DNA of 22,410 nt from a virus, in the IMG/VR virus record IMGVR_UViG_3300020183_002271, positions 1 through 22,410 of that record; one strand, given 5' to 3'. The first letter of the stretch is position 1. The number at the start of each line of letters is the position of its first letter. Of the stretch, positions 1 through 6,840 are shown piece after piece. The notes below the pieces were generated by a model that was not told the origin of the DNA, ran no database searches, and saw nothing but the letters and a program-made list of their open reading frames with translations. The translations under genes and the position numbers were made by a program.

Positions 1-1011
1 AGCCGCGACCACATTGGCTGGGCCTTCATGACCTGGCGCAATTGGAAACCGGAGCTATTCACCGACACCGGACGCCCTAAAATCGATGAAGGAATTTTGC
101 AAGGAATCGGCACAATGGAGGCCGATACATTTGGACGGATTTTGGAACTACAAAAAGCTCTTGGTCAACTCAGTGACGGAGCCAATGCGTGGCTTAAGAT
201 GGTTACCAAAGCTGGTCGTATTCATCATACGTGCCAACTTGCCACGAACACAGGCCGTAACGCCCACAGCCGTCCTAACCTGGGTCAGACTTCCTCTGAT
301 CCTCGTTGCCGCGCTTTGTTTGGCCCTGGCGAAGATATGCGTCAGGTTGGTGCTGATGCTTCTGGACTTGAGCTGCGTATGCTTGGCCACTATCTTGCTT
401 ATTATGATGGGGGTTCCTTCGCAGATGTTGTTGTCAACGGAGACATTCATCAACAGAATGCTGACCGTGTTGGCTGTTCCCGAAAAGATGTCAAGACATT
501 GATTTATGCGTTTATCTACGGCGCATCTGATCGGAAGATCGGAGTATCTTTGGATAAGTCCCTCGACGACAAGAAGGCTGCTGCTCTCGGCAAAGACATC
601 CGCAAGAAGTTTCTTGAGGCTATTCCTGGTCTTGATCAACTTCTCAAAGCAGTCAACAAACGAGCAGAGTCCGATGTCATCAAGGCATTAGACGGCAGAC
701 CAATTCGTCTTCAAGGCAAAAAACACGCTGCCCTTAATTATCTCCTTCAATCCGCAGGGGCTATTGTTTGTAAGCGATGGAACGTCATTGCTTACGACTC
801 CTTTCAAAAACTTGGATACAAGTGGGACATTGATTACCAATGGCTTGGCTGGATCCATGACGAAATACAGCTCGCTGTCCAACCGCACCTTGTCAATGAC
901 GCCAAATTCCAACTCGAATGGGCCATCGTCCAAGCAGGAGAGTACTACAACCTCAAGGTCCCCCTCGCCTCAGAAGCGAAGGAAGGAAGCTCCTGGGCTG
1001 AATGCCACTGA
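1..1011 (+). CDS. T7-type (family A) DNA polymerase, C-terminal part; 5' end outside window
   Basis: Replicative DNA polymerase of the T7 gp5 type; the visible 336 residues form the fingers and palm. The reading frame is open from base 1 (SRDHIGW matches the SRDHI stretch of T7 gp5), so the ATG at 28 is internal. Motif A is DASGLEL with the metal-binding Asp codon at 355-357. Motif B (O helix) follows the pattern KTLIYAFIYG, with Tyr codon 505-507 at the T7 Tyr526 / E. coli Phe762 position. Motif C is HDE in WIHDEIQ near 860. The protein ends in WAECH, close to the WAICH end of T7 gp5. The 3'-5' exonuclease domain and the thioredoxin-binding region, if present, lie upstream of the window. The next gene, an exonuclease, overlaps its end, as in the T7 gp5-gp6 order. 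The family call is very secure. Confidence 0.97.
   Translation, partial: SRDHIGWAFMTWRNWKPELFTDTGRPKIDEGILQGIGTMEADTFGRILELQKALGQLSDGANAWLKMVTKAGRIHHTCQLATNTGRNAHSRPNLGQTSSDPRCRALFGPGEDMRQVGADASGLELRMLGHYLAYYDGGSFADVVVNGDIHQQNADRVGCSRKDVKTLIYAFIYGASDRKIGVSLDKSLDDKKAAALGKDIRKKFLEAIPGLDQLLKAVNKRAESDVIKALDGRPIRLQGKKHAALNYLLQSAGAIVCKRWNVIAYDSFQKLGYKWDIDYQWLGWIHDEIQLAVQPHLVNDAKFQLEWAIVQAGEYYNLKVPLASEAKEGSSWAECH
979..989 (+). promoter_or_regulatory. Purine-rich Shine-Dalgarno candidate for the exonuclease
   Basis: AAGGAAGGAAG lies within the polymerase C-terminal codons. It is the strongest SD-like run in this neighbourhood. It sits 8 bases before the in-frame CTG at 998 and 12 bases before an out-of-frame ATG at 1002. 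It therefore points to initiation at 998 or, if there is an indel, at 1002, rather than at the ATG at 896, which has no SD. Confidence 0.45.
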
Positions 1012-1735
1012 TACCCACCTTCGTATTGATGCTGACTTCTTTGCCTATCGGGCATGTCAGGTCAATGAGGTGGAACTAGAATGGGGTGACGACCTGATCA
1101 CCATTGCTTCCAACTTTAAGGAAGTGATTCGAGCCTTTTCCAGTGAGATCAATTCTCTCAAGAAACGGTTTGATACTGAGTACGTCACCCTGTACTTCTC
1201 AGACAGCAAGAACTTCCGTAAGGTTGTTGACCCTGACTACAAGGGCAAACGCACCAAACGCAAGCCAGTGGGCTACAAGCGTCTGCTGGAGTGGTGTAAA
1301 ACTGAATACACAACCGTCCGTTATGCCAACGTGGAAGCGGACGACGCTCTGGGAATGGAGTGCCATCTGGACCCTAGTAACTTTGTTCTAGTAAGTCCAG
1401 ACAAGGATATGAAGCAGATCTCCTGCCGCCTATTCAATGGCGAAGAGGAGTTCAACGTAACCCCAGAGGAGGCCGATTACTGGTTCTGGACACAATGCTT
1501 GACAGGTGACCCAGTTGACGGCTATAAAGGAGTTCCAGGGGTAGGTGCCATTGGTGCCAAGAAGATCCTGGACAAAGCCGAAGATCCGTGGGAGGCTATC
1601 GTGGCAGCCTACGAAAAAGCTGACTTGACCGAGGAAGACGCCATCCGCAACGCTCGTCTGGCACGAATCCTTCGTCCCGGAGAGTACAACTCAACTACGA
1701 AGGAACCTATTTTATGGACACCCTCATTTGGCTAG
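998..1735 (+). CDS. 5'-3' exonuclease, T7 gp6-like (start uncertain)
   Basis: FEN/PIN-type 5' nuclease, the T7 gp6 equivalent that removes primers and degrades host DNA. Visible landmarks are the acidic start RIDADFFAYRAC, the EADDALG and SPDKDMK metal-binding segments, the helix-hairpin-helix-like LTGDPVDGYKGVPGVG, and a C-terminal ARILRPGEYN...ILW block that resembles the end of T7 gp6 (ARILRFNEYN...YLW). The start is odd: the frame has no ATG between 896 and the conserved RIDADFF. An ATG at 896 lacks an SD and would add 34 residues that are an out-of-frame reading of the polymerase. CTG at 998 has a strong SD. An ATG at 1002 has good spacing but is in another frame. I give 998 as the most economical start. 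The end overlaps the next gene by 22 bases. Confidence 0.9.
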   Translation: MNATDTHLRIDADFFAYRACQVNEVELEWGDDLITIASNFKEVIRAFSSEINSLKKRFDTEYVTLYFSDSKNFRKVVDPDYKGKRTKRKPVGYKRLLEWCKTEYTTVRYANVEADDALGMECHLDPSNFVLVSPDKDMKQISCRLFNGEEEFNVTPEEADYWFWTQCLTGDPVDGYKGVPGVGAIGAKKILDKAEDPWEAIVAAYEKADLTEEDAIRNARLARILRPGEYNSTTKEPILWTPSFG

Positions 1736-1992
1736 AGGTATCTCTAGTTCTGATTGTTCTCTACATTCTGGATCGAAACTTTTTCCACTATGTGGACCTA
1801 CAGGTACAAAATCTCCGAGTTACCATCGCACTACAAATCCATCAAAGACTTCTTGGAGTCCGATTGTGGCTTGACCGAAAGTCCTTCACCCATAAAGGAC
1901 CCGTGGGAAAATTCTGGGGATGGTACACACTCTGGAAAATCAGACACAACCCCGTCTACAAAGAGCTCTTCGAACACCGTGACCAAGTATGA
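1714..1992 (+). CDS. Small membrane-anchored hypothetical protein
   Basis: A 92-residue protein of unknown function. The first 20 or so residues (DTLIWLEVSLVLIVLYIL) form one strong hydrophobic helix. They are followed by a basic, aromatic-rich tail with KFWGWYTLWKIR near residues 66-77, which suggests a single-pass inner-membrane protein with a cytoplasmic basic face. The ATG lies inside the last codons of the exonuclease, so translation is probably coupled. A second frame (from 1754 or 1790) is also open through most of this gene and runs into the DUF3310 protein. I prefer this frame because its product looks like a regular folded or membrane protein, whereas the other reads as Ser/Thr/Asp-rich linker. 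No family is recognised. Confidence 0.6.
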   Translation: MDTLIWLEVSLVLIVLYILDRNFFHYVDLQVQNLRVTIALQIHQRLLGVRLWLDRKSFTHKGPVGKFWGWYTLWKIRHNPVYKELFEHRDQV

Positions 1993-2182
1993 TCCTACCC
2001 ACTACAAGCGTGGTCGTATCGAGGTTTGGGATTTTATTGTGGATCAGCAGCTGGACTATCTGGCTGGCAATTGTGTTAAGTACATTTGTCGTGCTGGCCA
2101 TAAAAATTACGAATCAGAATTAGACGACTGGCTTAAGGTGAAGGCCTACGTTGACCGCAAGATCCAACAGCTTTCTCAATGA
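1979..2182 (+). CDS. DUF3310-domain protein (T7 gp1.7-type nucleotide-kinase domain)
   Basis: The 67 residues from GTG 1979 contain a clear DUF3310 core: DPTHYKRGRIEVWDFI, then QLDYLAGNCVKYICRAGHK, then a closing ELDDWLKVKAYVDRKI helix. In T7 the DUF3310-containing gp1.7 has nucleotide kinase activity, so a role in dNMP metabolism is plausible, supported by the MazG-like and reductase genes that follow. The start is uncertain. GTG 1979 overlaps the preceding gene by 14 bases and has only a weak AAGAG upstream. ATGs at 1790 and 1754 in the same frame would add a Ser/Thr/Asp-rich N-terminal extension fully overlapping the preceding gene. The end overlaps the next ATG (ATGA). Domain call firm, enzymatic role inferred. 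Confidence 0.8.
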   Translation: MTKYDPTHYKRGRIEVWDFIVDQQLDYLAGNCVKYICRAGHKNYESELDDWLKVKAYVDRKIQQLSQ

Positions 2183-2553
2183 TGTCACCAACGCTGCTCC
2201 AACAAGCCATCACCTTCCGCGAGGCGATGGAACAACCCATCGGCACCACCGACGAAAACGTACACGAGCTTCAGTTCTGTTTAATTGAAGAAGAGTTTTC
2301 AGAATTACGAGAGGAATATGAAATTGAACTTGAGGAAGGTACAAAAGAAGCCCAACTCAAAGAACTAGCAGATCTCGTATTCGTATGTTATCAATATGCC
2401 GCAGCTCGTGGCTGGGACCTGGACACGGCAATGCGTCGTGTCTTTGAATCCAACATGAGCAAACTGGTGGACGGGAAACCCCTCCGTCGAGCCGATGGCA
2501 AAGTACTTAAAGGACCCAACTATCAACCACCAATTCTTGACGACTTAGTATGA
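2179..2553 (+). CDS. MazG-like nucleotide pyrophosphohydrolase
   Basis: A 124-residue all-alpha NTP pyrophosphohydrolase of the MazG/PRA-PH type. The metal-binding pattern is present: a Glu-rich helix EEEFSELREEY (residues 37-47, ExxE) followed by KELADLVFVC (residues 61-70, ExxD). The C-terminal NMSKLVDGKPLRRADGKVLK segment is typical of phage members. Family members hydrolyse (d)NTPs to monophosphates; in cyanophages they have been proposed to recycle host nucleotides or alter (p)ppGpp, but the substrate cannot be read from sequence. ATG 2179 overlaps the preceding stop; a second ATG at 2182 is equally possible. Its own stop overlaps the reductase start (ATGA), giving a coupled dNTP-supply operon. 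Confidence 0.88.
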   Translation: MMSPTLLQQAITFREAMEQPIGTTDENVHELQFCLIEEEFSELREEYEIELEEGTKEAQLKELADLVFVCYQYAAARGWDLDTAMRRVFESNMSKLVDGKPLRRADGKVLKGPNYQPPILDDLV

Positions 2554-3992
2554 CTGCCTTTGCTGACCTCGGGGACACCCCCAACATGATCGCCCGGACC
2601 GGTCGAGTACAGAACTGGATCGATAACCCGGAGTCCCGCCTGCCCGTCAGCTGTACCGTGTTTGTCGTGGAAGACAGCATGGAAGGCCCAGAAGGTATTG
2701 AAGCCTCCTGGAGGTTCGTCAGCCATGCCCTCCGTAATGGAGCTGGTGTTGCTGTTCACCTCTCGAAGCTGCGTGCCAGGGGCCACGAAAATGGCAAGGG
2801 GCTTACTGCTTCCGGCCCAGTCTCATTCGCCCGTATTTATTCTGCTCTCAATGAAACACTCAGACGAGGTGGAGTCTATAAAAACGGGGCTGTGGTGTGC
2901 CATCTTGATTATAATCATCCCGACATTCTTGAGTTCATTACAGCTTCTCGCGCAGATCTTGCGTGGGTAAAGCGGTGTGTCAATGTCGATGGAGACTTTC
3001 TTGCTAAAGCATCACCAGAGCTTATTGATGCGCTGCTCATTGGCATCAAAAAGGGGGACATCTGGCTAAACAAAATCCGCCACGATGTCAAGGGAAATCG
3101 TATTTATGGAAATGTCTGCCTCGAAGTTTATCTACCTAGTCGTGGCACTTGTCTTCTTCAGCACATCAATCTTGGTGCTTGCTCACTCAGCGATCTGACC
3201 CCAGCCTTCAGTGAAGGTATGTCCAGTCTAGTTGCTCTTCATGCAAAGACAGGTGTGGGTGACACTGGTGAGTATCTGCCTCCGGAAACGGATCGTCAGG
3301 TGGGTCTTGGTATCCTTGGCCTGGCTAACTTCTTGGCTCAAAACAAAGTCACTTACAAAGAGTTTGGCCTAGCCCTCGATGCTTACTTCAACCACCAACC
3401 AGACTACTCACCCGCCTACATACTTGTATCGGAGCTTGCGAAATCCATCGAAATCGCAGCCCAGATTGCAAGGGTTAACAAAATGGATAGGGCGTTTGCT
3501 ATTGCCCCTACCGCTTCTTGTAGTTACAATAATGTTGACCTCCGGGGCTACACTACCGCTCCAGAGCTGGCTCCTCCTATCAGTCGCCACGTCGATCGTG
3601 ATTCTGGAACATTTGGCGTTGACTCGTATGAGTACCCGCCGGACATCGAGATCGCGGCTGAAGTAGGTTGGGAAGATTACAAACGTGTTGCGGATGGCAT
3701 TGTCCGTCTGTTCCAACATACTCTTCTCTTCCACGGATATTCCTTTAACAGTTGGAGTGATGTGGTTGTTTATAACCGTGAGTTCCTGAGGCAGTGGCTT
3801 TATTCGCCTCAAACGAGTCTTTACTACTCGCTCCAGGTTATGCCTGACACCCAGGCCAAAGACGATGCACTAGCAGCTCTGGATGAAGACTACCGTGATC
3901 TCTTCAACTTTGAGGAGGACACAGATCCTGACTGCGGCTGTCCACTACCAAAACCAGATACCAATGAACCTTGTATTCCTTGCGGAGAATGA
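2550..3992 (+). CDS. nrdA: Ribonucleotide reductase, alpha (catalytic) subunit, compact class I type
   Basis: Reduces ribonucleotides to deoxyribonucleotides for phage DNA synthesis. At 480 residues it is much shorter than bacterial NrdA (about 760). Catalytic landmarks: N-terminal redox Cys35 (PVSCTVF); NVCLE with Asn188, thiyl-radical Cys190 and Glu192; Cys201 aligning with E. coli Cys462 (GTC...NLGA versus ALC...NLGA). A Tyr-Tyr dyad at 425-426 (SLYYSLQ) matches E. coli Tyr730-Tyr731 (TLYYQ) and marks radical transfer from a separate beta subunit, i.e. class I. A C-terminal CIPCGE tail can re-reduce the active site. The next gene is a ferritin-like beta subunit coupled by ATGA. Homologues in cyanopodoviruses were once annotated as class II; the YY dyad and the neighbour argue against that here. 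No N-terminal ATP cone is visible. Confidence 0.93.
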   Translation: MTAFADLGDTPNMIARTGRVQNWIDNPESRLPVSCTVFVVEDSMEGPEGIEASWRFVSHALRNGAGVAVHLSKLRARGHENGKGLTASGPVSFARIYSALNETLRRGGVYKNGAVVCHLDYNHPDILEFITASRADLAWVKRCVNVDGDFLAKASPELIDALLIGIKKGDIWLNKIRHDVKGNRIYGNVCLEVYLPSRGTCLLQHINLGACSLSDLTPAFSEGMSSLVALHAKTGVGDTGEYLPPETDRQVGLGILGLANFLAQNKVTYKEFGLALDAYFNHQPDYSPAYILVSELAKSIEIAAQIARVNKMDRAFAIAPTASCSYNNVDLRGYTTAPELAPPISRHVDRDSGTFGVDSYEYPPDIEIAAEVGWEDYKRVADGIVRLFQHTLLFHGYSFNSWSDVVVYNREFLRQWLYSPQTSLYYSLQVMPDTQAKDDALAALDEDYRDLFNFEEDTDPDCGCPLPKPDTNEPCIPCGE

Positions 3993-4720
3993 ACGCCACC
4001 CTGTCCCCCTACGATCAAGTCATCAGCCGCAAACGCAAGTGGACCCCTGTAGCCGTACAGAAAGGAAAGCTTGCTGATGGAGCAGAAGAGTCCATCTACC
4101 GCGCCCTCGGTCTACGTCACCTCGAACTTCCAGTCCGGGAGTTCCTTCAGCAAGGCCTCGATAAGGAGCTTCCTAATACTCCTGGTGTACGCGACGCTCT
4201 GCTGTCTAATCAACTGGACGAGGAACGCCACGACCAGGCTCTCAACTATGTTGTTGATGCTCACGGTTCCGACGCTAAAGCTGAAGCTGAAGCCAAGCAC
4301 ATTCTCAAAGCCTGGCTATCTGCTCCAGAGCATCCAATCCTTAAGGCCGCAATCCTCGAACGCAGTGTCTTCTTCGTCATCCTTCCCTTCTTCCGTTTCA
4401 ACGGAGACATCGGCATCAGAACCACAGCAGCCGACATCAGTCGAGACGAACAAACCCACGTCGCCATCCACTCGATGGTCTGCTCCGAGCTTGGCCTCAA
4501 GTCCACACCGAGCCTCAATCGACTACGCAGAGCGACTGTGGGATGGGTAGTAGATGGGCTAGGATCCTCCAGCAATAAGTATCTGGACAAAGACTTCTGG
4601 CTCAATCAATCCGACTCCCTCTATGAACGAGGGAAAGCCCCTGGCTTGAAGGATACCCAACGAGCTAGGATGCCCGCCTTCTTTGAGGCGGCAAACACCG
4701 ATCTTCCACAGTATGGCTAG
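3989..4720 (+). CDS. nrdB: Ribonucleotide reductase, beta (radical-generating) subunit, NrdB-like, divergent
   Basis: A ferritin-like diiron or related-metal subunit that would supply the radical to the alpha subunit. It has 243 residues from ATG 3989, against about 375 for E. coli NrdB. Ligand pattern: Glu46 (or Glu51), Glu78-x-x-His81 (EERH), Glu124 (LER) and Glu154-x-x-His157 (EQTH). This is the order and approximate spacing of E. coli Asp84, Glu115/His118, Glu204, Glu238/His241. The residue four after the first His, where E. coli has the radical Tyr122, is Leu85, so a canonical tyrosyl radical is not possible at that site. The start overlaps the alpha stop as ATGA; ATG 3971 lies upstream in frame but is less likely. 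The last 8 bases overlap the next gene. Family call from metal-ligand pattern and context. Confidence 0.82.
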   Translation: MNATLSPYDQVISRKRKWTPVAVQKGKLADGAEESIYRALGLRHLELPVREFLQQGLDKELPNTPGVRDALLSNQLDEERHDQALNYVVDAHGSDAKAEAEAKHILKAWLSAPEHPILKAAILERSVFFVILPFFRFNGDIGIRTTAADISRDEQTHVAIHSMVCSELGLKSTPSLNRLRRATVGWVVDGLGSSSNKYLDKDFWLNQSDSLYERGKAPGLKDTQRARMPAFFEAANTDLPQYG

Positions 4721-4913
4721 TCCATTCCTAGATGACGAGGAAATCCCCCTGACCCGTGTGGTTGGGGGGAATGTTTCTTTGTCTAAACTAATTGAAGAAC
4801 TTGAGGAAATGTACCCGGACATTTATCCGGATTATACTATTTCCGAACGGCAAATGGCTTATCATGCTGGTGCCGTAGCAATCATTCGTTATCTTAAATC
4901 AAAGGTCTTGTAA
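4713..4913 (+). CDS. Small conserved-looking hypothetical protein
   Basis: A 66-residue acidic protein starting MASPFLDDEEIPL and ending in a helical segment ISERQMAYHAGAVAIIRYLKSK. No family is recognised. The ATG at 4713 overlaps the beta-subunit stop by 8 bases, favouring coupled translation; an ATG at 4683 in frame is less likely because it would overlap further. The middle (SLSKLIEELEEMYPDIYPDY) is predicted helical. It sits between dNTP genes and structural genes, where T7-like phages carry small accessory proteins. Function unknown. Confidence 0.65.
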   Translation: MASPFLDDEEIPLTRVVGGNVSLSKLIEELEEMYPDIYPDYTISERQMAYHAGAVAIIRYLKSKVL

Positions 4914-4915
4914 TC

Positions 4916-5185
4916 ATGTGTTCTGCGCCTTCGCCGCCTCCCATGCCCGCACCTCCTGCGGCACCGCCTTCTCCACCTCCGGCACCACCGCCGCCGGTTT
5001 CGGTCATTGGTCAGCCCGCTAAGGTTTCGTCGCCTGCTGGTCAACGTGCTGCTCGTAGGCGTGCTGCTGCTGGTCCTAGTCAACTGGCCATTCGTCCTGT
5101 TGGCGTAACTGGTGGTGCTGCGGCTACTGGAGCAACCCCTTCGTCGCCTTCTCCTACGGGCGTCAATCTTAACATTGGTAAGTAA
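4916..5185 (+). CDS. gp7.3-like small virion/tail-assembly protein with proline-rich N-terminus
   Basis: An 89-residue protein. Residues 1-30 are almost entirely Pro, Ala and Ser after an initial MC. Next comes a basic AARRRAAAGPSQLAIR segment (about 45-60), a Gly/Ala-rich linker, and the C-terminal end GVNLNIGK. T7 gp7.3, encoded directly before the portal, has the same plan at its C-terminal half (RKKARAGGKKSLSVARSSGGGINI-like, i.e. basic segment, S-L-x-x-R, Gly-rich, G-x-N/I-N-I). T7 gp7.3 is a minor virion protein needed for adsorption. The position immediately upstream of the portal and the shared C-terminal pattern support the match; overall identity is low, so the call is an inference. 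AAAGG near 4900 is a reasonable SD. Confidence 0.62.
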   Translation: MCSAPSPPPMPAPPAAPPSPPPAPPPPVSVIGQPAKVSSPAGQRAARRRAAAGPSQLAIRPVGVTGGAAATGATPSSPSPTGVNLNIGK

Positions 5186-5187
5186 TT

Positions 5188-6840
5188 ATGGAAACTTCGT
5201 CTGCCGCTTCTCGCTACGCTAAACTAGCAAGTGACCGGACGATCTTCCTCGATACCGCCAGGGACTGTGCTGCTCTTAGCCTTCCGTATATTCTCACCCC
5301 GACGGGCGTGGTAAACGGACAGAAGCTGCCTACCCCCTGGCAATCTATCGGAGCCAAAGGCGTTAACGTCATGGCCTCGAAGCTGATGCTGAGTTTGTTC
5401 CCAGTGAACACAACTTTCTTCAAGCTTCAGATCAACGACGGAAAGCTGGCCTCGGACCCCAATCTTGATGCTACGATCAAATCAGAGATTGACTTGAGCC
5501 TGTCCAAAATGGAACGGGTTGTCATGCAACACATTGCCGAATCACAGGATCGTGTGATCCTTCACCAGGCAATGAAGCATCTGATTGTAACCGGGAATGT
5601 CCTGGTCTACATGGGTTCGAAGGGTGTGAAGCTGTATCCTCTTGACCGTTTTGTGGTCGTCCGTGATGGAGAGGGTCAGCCCACAGAGATCATTACGGTT
5701 GAATCAATTGATCGACAGTTCCTTCCCGAACAATTTCAAATTTCAAAAACCACCGTTAACCATACCGGTGATAACACCGTAACCCCTGATGTCGATGTGA
5801 CTGTGGGTGATGGTGAAGCTGCTGTTTATACTTGGGCTAAACTCAAGGATGGACAGTGGCGCTGGAGACAAGAAGTTGATGGTGAGATTGTTCCTGATTC
5901 TGAGGGCAAAGCTCCTAAAAATACCACTCCTTGGCTTCCCCTCCGTTTTAATGTGGTAGACGGTGAAGATTATGGCCGTGGACGCATTGAAGAATACCTT
6001 GGTGATCTGAAGTCCCTTGAGGGTCTGATGCAAGCCATGGTCGAAGGCTCTGCGGCTGCCGCTAAGGTCGTGTTTCTTGTTAACCCGTCAGCCACGGTTA
6101 AACCTAGTACCTTGGCAAAGGCTGGTAATGGTGCTATCATTCAGGGGCGTCCTGAGGATGTAACCGCAGTTCAAGTTCAAAAGCAGGCTGACTTTGCGTC
6201 TGCCTTCCAAATGATTACTCAATTGGTTCAACGGTTGAGTGAGGCTTTCTTGATTTTAACGGTGCGTCAATCAGAACGTACCACAGCTGAAGAGATTCGT
6301 GCTACCCAGCAAGAACTCAACGAACAGCTTGGTGGTATTTACGGCAACCTAACCTCAGAGCTGCTACGTCCTTATCTTCAACGCAAACTGTTTATCCTTC
6401 AACGTTCCGGTGATCTGCCTAAGCTTCCCAAGGGCGTTGTATTCCCCACCGTCATTGCTGGCATCGAAGGCATTGGCCGGGGTCAGGACCGTGAATCTCT
6501 CATGATGTTCTTGACCACCATCAGCCAAGCCATGGGTCCAGAAATGATGATGACCTTTATCAATGCTGAAGAAGCTATCAAGCGATTGGCAGCTGCTCAA
6601 GGTATTGATACACTTAAATTGGTTAAGACGGTTGACGAACGTAATGCTGACAGATCTCAAATGATGTCGCAGAACGCTCAGGCTTCTCTGATTAACCAGG
6701 CAGGTAATCTTGCCAAGGCTCCAATTCTGGATCCTACCAAGAACCCTGAAGCCCTAGATTCGATTCGTAATGCCGCAACCAACTTCTCCCAATTCAGCCA
6801 AAACCCAACAACCCTCCCAACCCAACAACCTCCTCAATAA
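5188..6840 (+). CDS. Portal protein (head-tail connector), T7 gp8-like
   Basis: Dodecameric portal through which DNA is packaged and on which the tail assembles. It has 550 residues, close to the 536 of T7 gp8. The N-terminal region has the family pattern: RYAKLASDRTIFLDTARDCA, then TPWQSIGAKGVNVMASKLML followed by LFPVNTTFFKL. The central region has SERTTAEEIRATQQELNEQL and the C-terminal half is helical. The C-terminus is Gln/Pro/Asn-rich and ends at tandem in-frame stops TAA TGA (6838-6843). An ORF in the +1 frame overlaps the last 71 bases. The gene is followed by scaffold and capsid genes, as in T7. The call is firm. Confidence 0.95.
   Translation: METSSAASRYAKLASDRTIFLDTARDCAALSLPYILTPTGVVNGQKLPTPWQSIGAKGVNVMASKLMLSLFPVNTTFFKLQINDGKLASDPNLDATIKSEIDLSLSKMERVVMQHIAESQDRVILHQAMKHLIVTGNVLVYMGSKGVKLYPLDRFVVVRDGEGQPTEIITVESIDRQFLPEQFQISKTTVNHTGDNTVTPDVDVTVGDGEAAVYTWAKLKDGQWRWRQEVDGEIVPDSEGKAPKNTTPWLPLRFNVVDGEDYGRGRIEEYLGDLKSLEGLMQAMVEGSAAAAKVVFLVNPSATVKPSTLAKAGNGAIIQGRPEDVTAVQVQKQADFASAFQMITQLVQRLSEAFLILTVRQSERTTAEEIRATQQELNEQLGGIYGNLTSELLRPYLQRKLFILQRSGDLPKLPKGVVFPTVIAGIEGIGRGQDRESLMMFLTTISQAMGPEMMMTFINAEEAIKRLAAAQGIDTLKLVKTVDERNADRSQMMSQNAQASLINQAGNLAKAPILDPTKNPEALDSIRNAATNFSQFSQNPTTLPTQQPPQ

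Noticed and set aside
28-30. ATG 28 as the start of the polymerase gene
   Set aside because: The frame is open upstream to base 1 and encodes SRDHIGW, which matches internal T7 gp5 sequence, so the gene is cut by the window edge.
148-639. Minus-strand 163-codon ORF opposite the polymerase
   Set aside because: The + strand carries conserved polymerase motifs A and B over the same bases; the reverse frame has no recognisable content.
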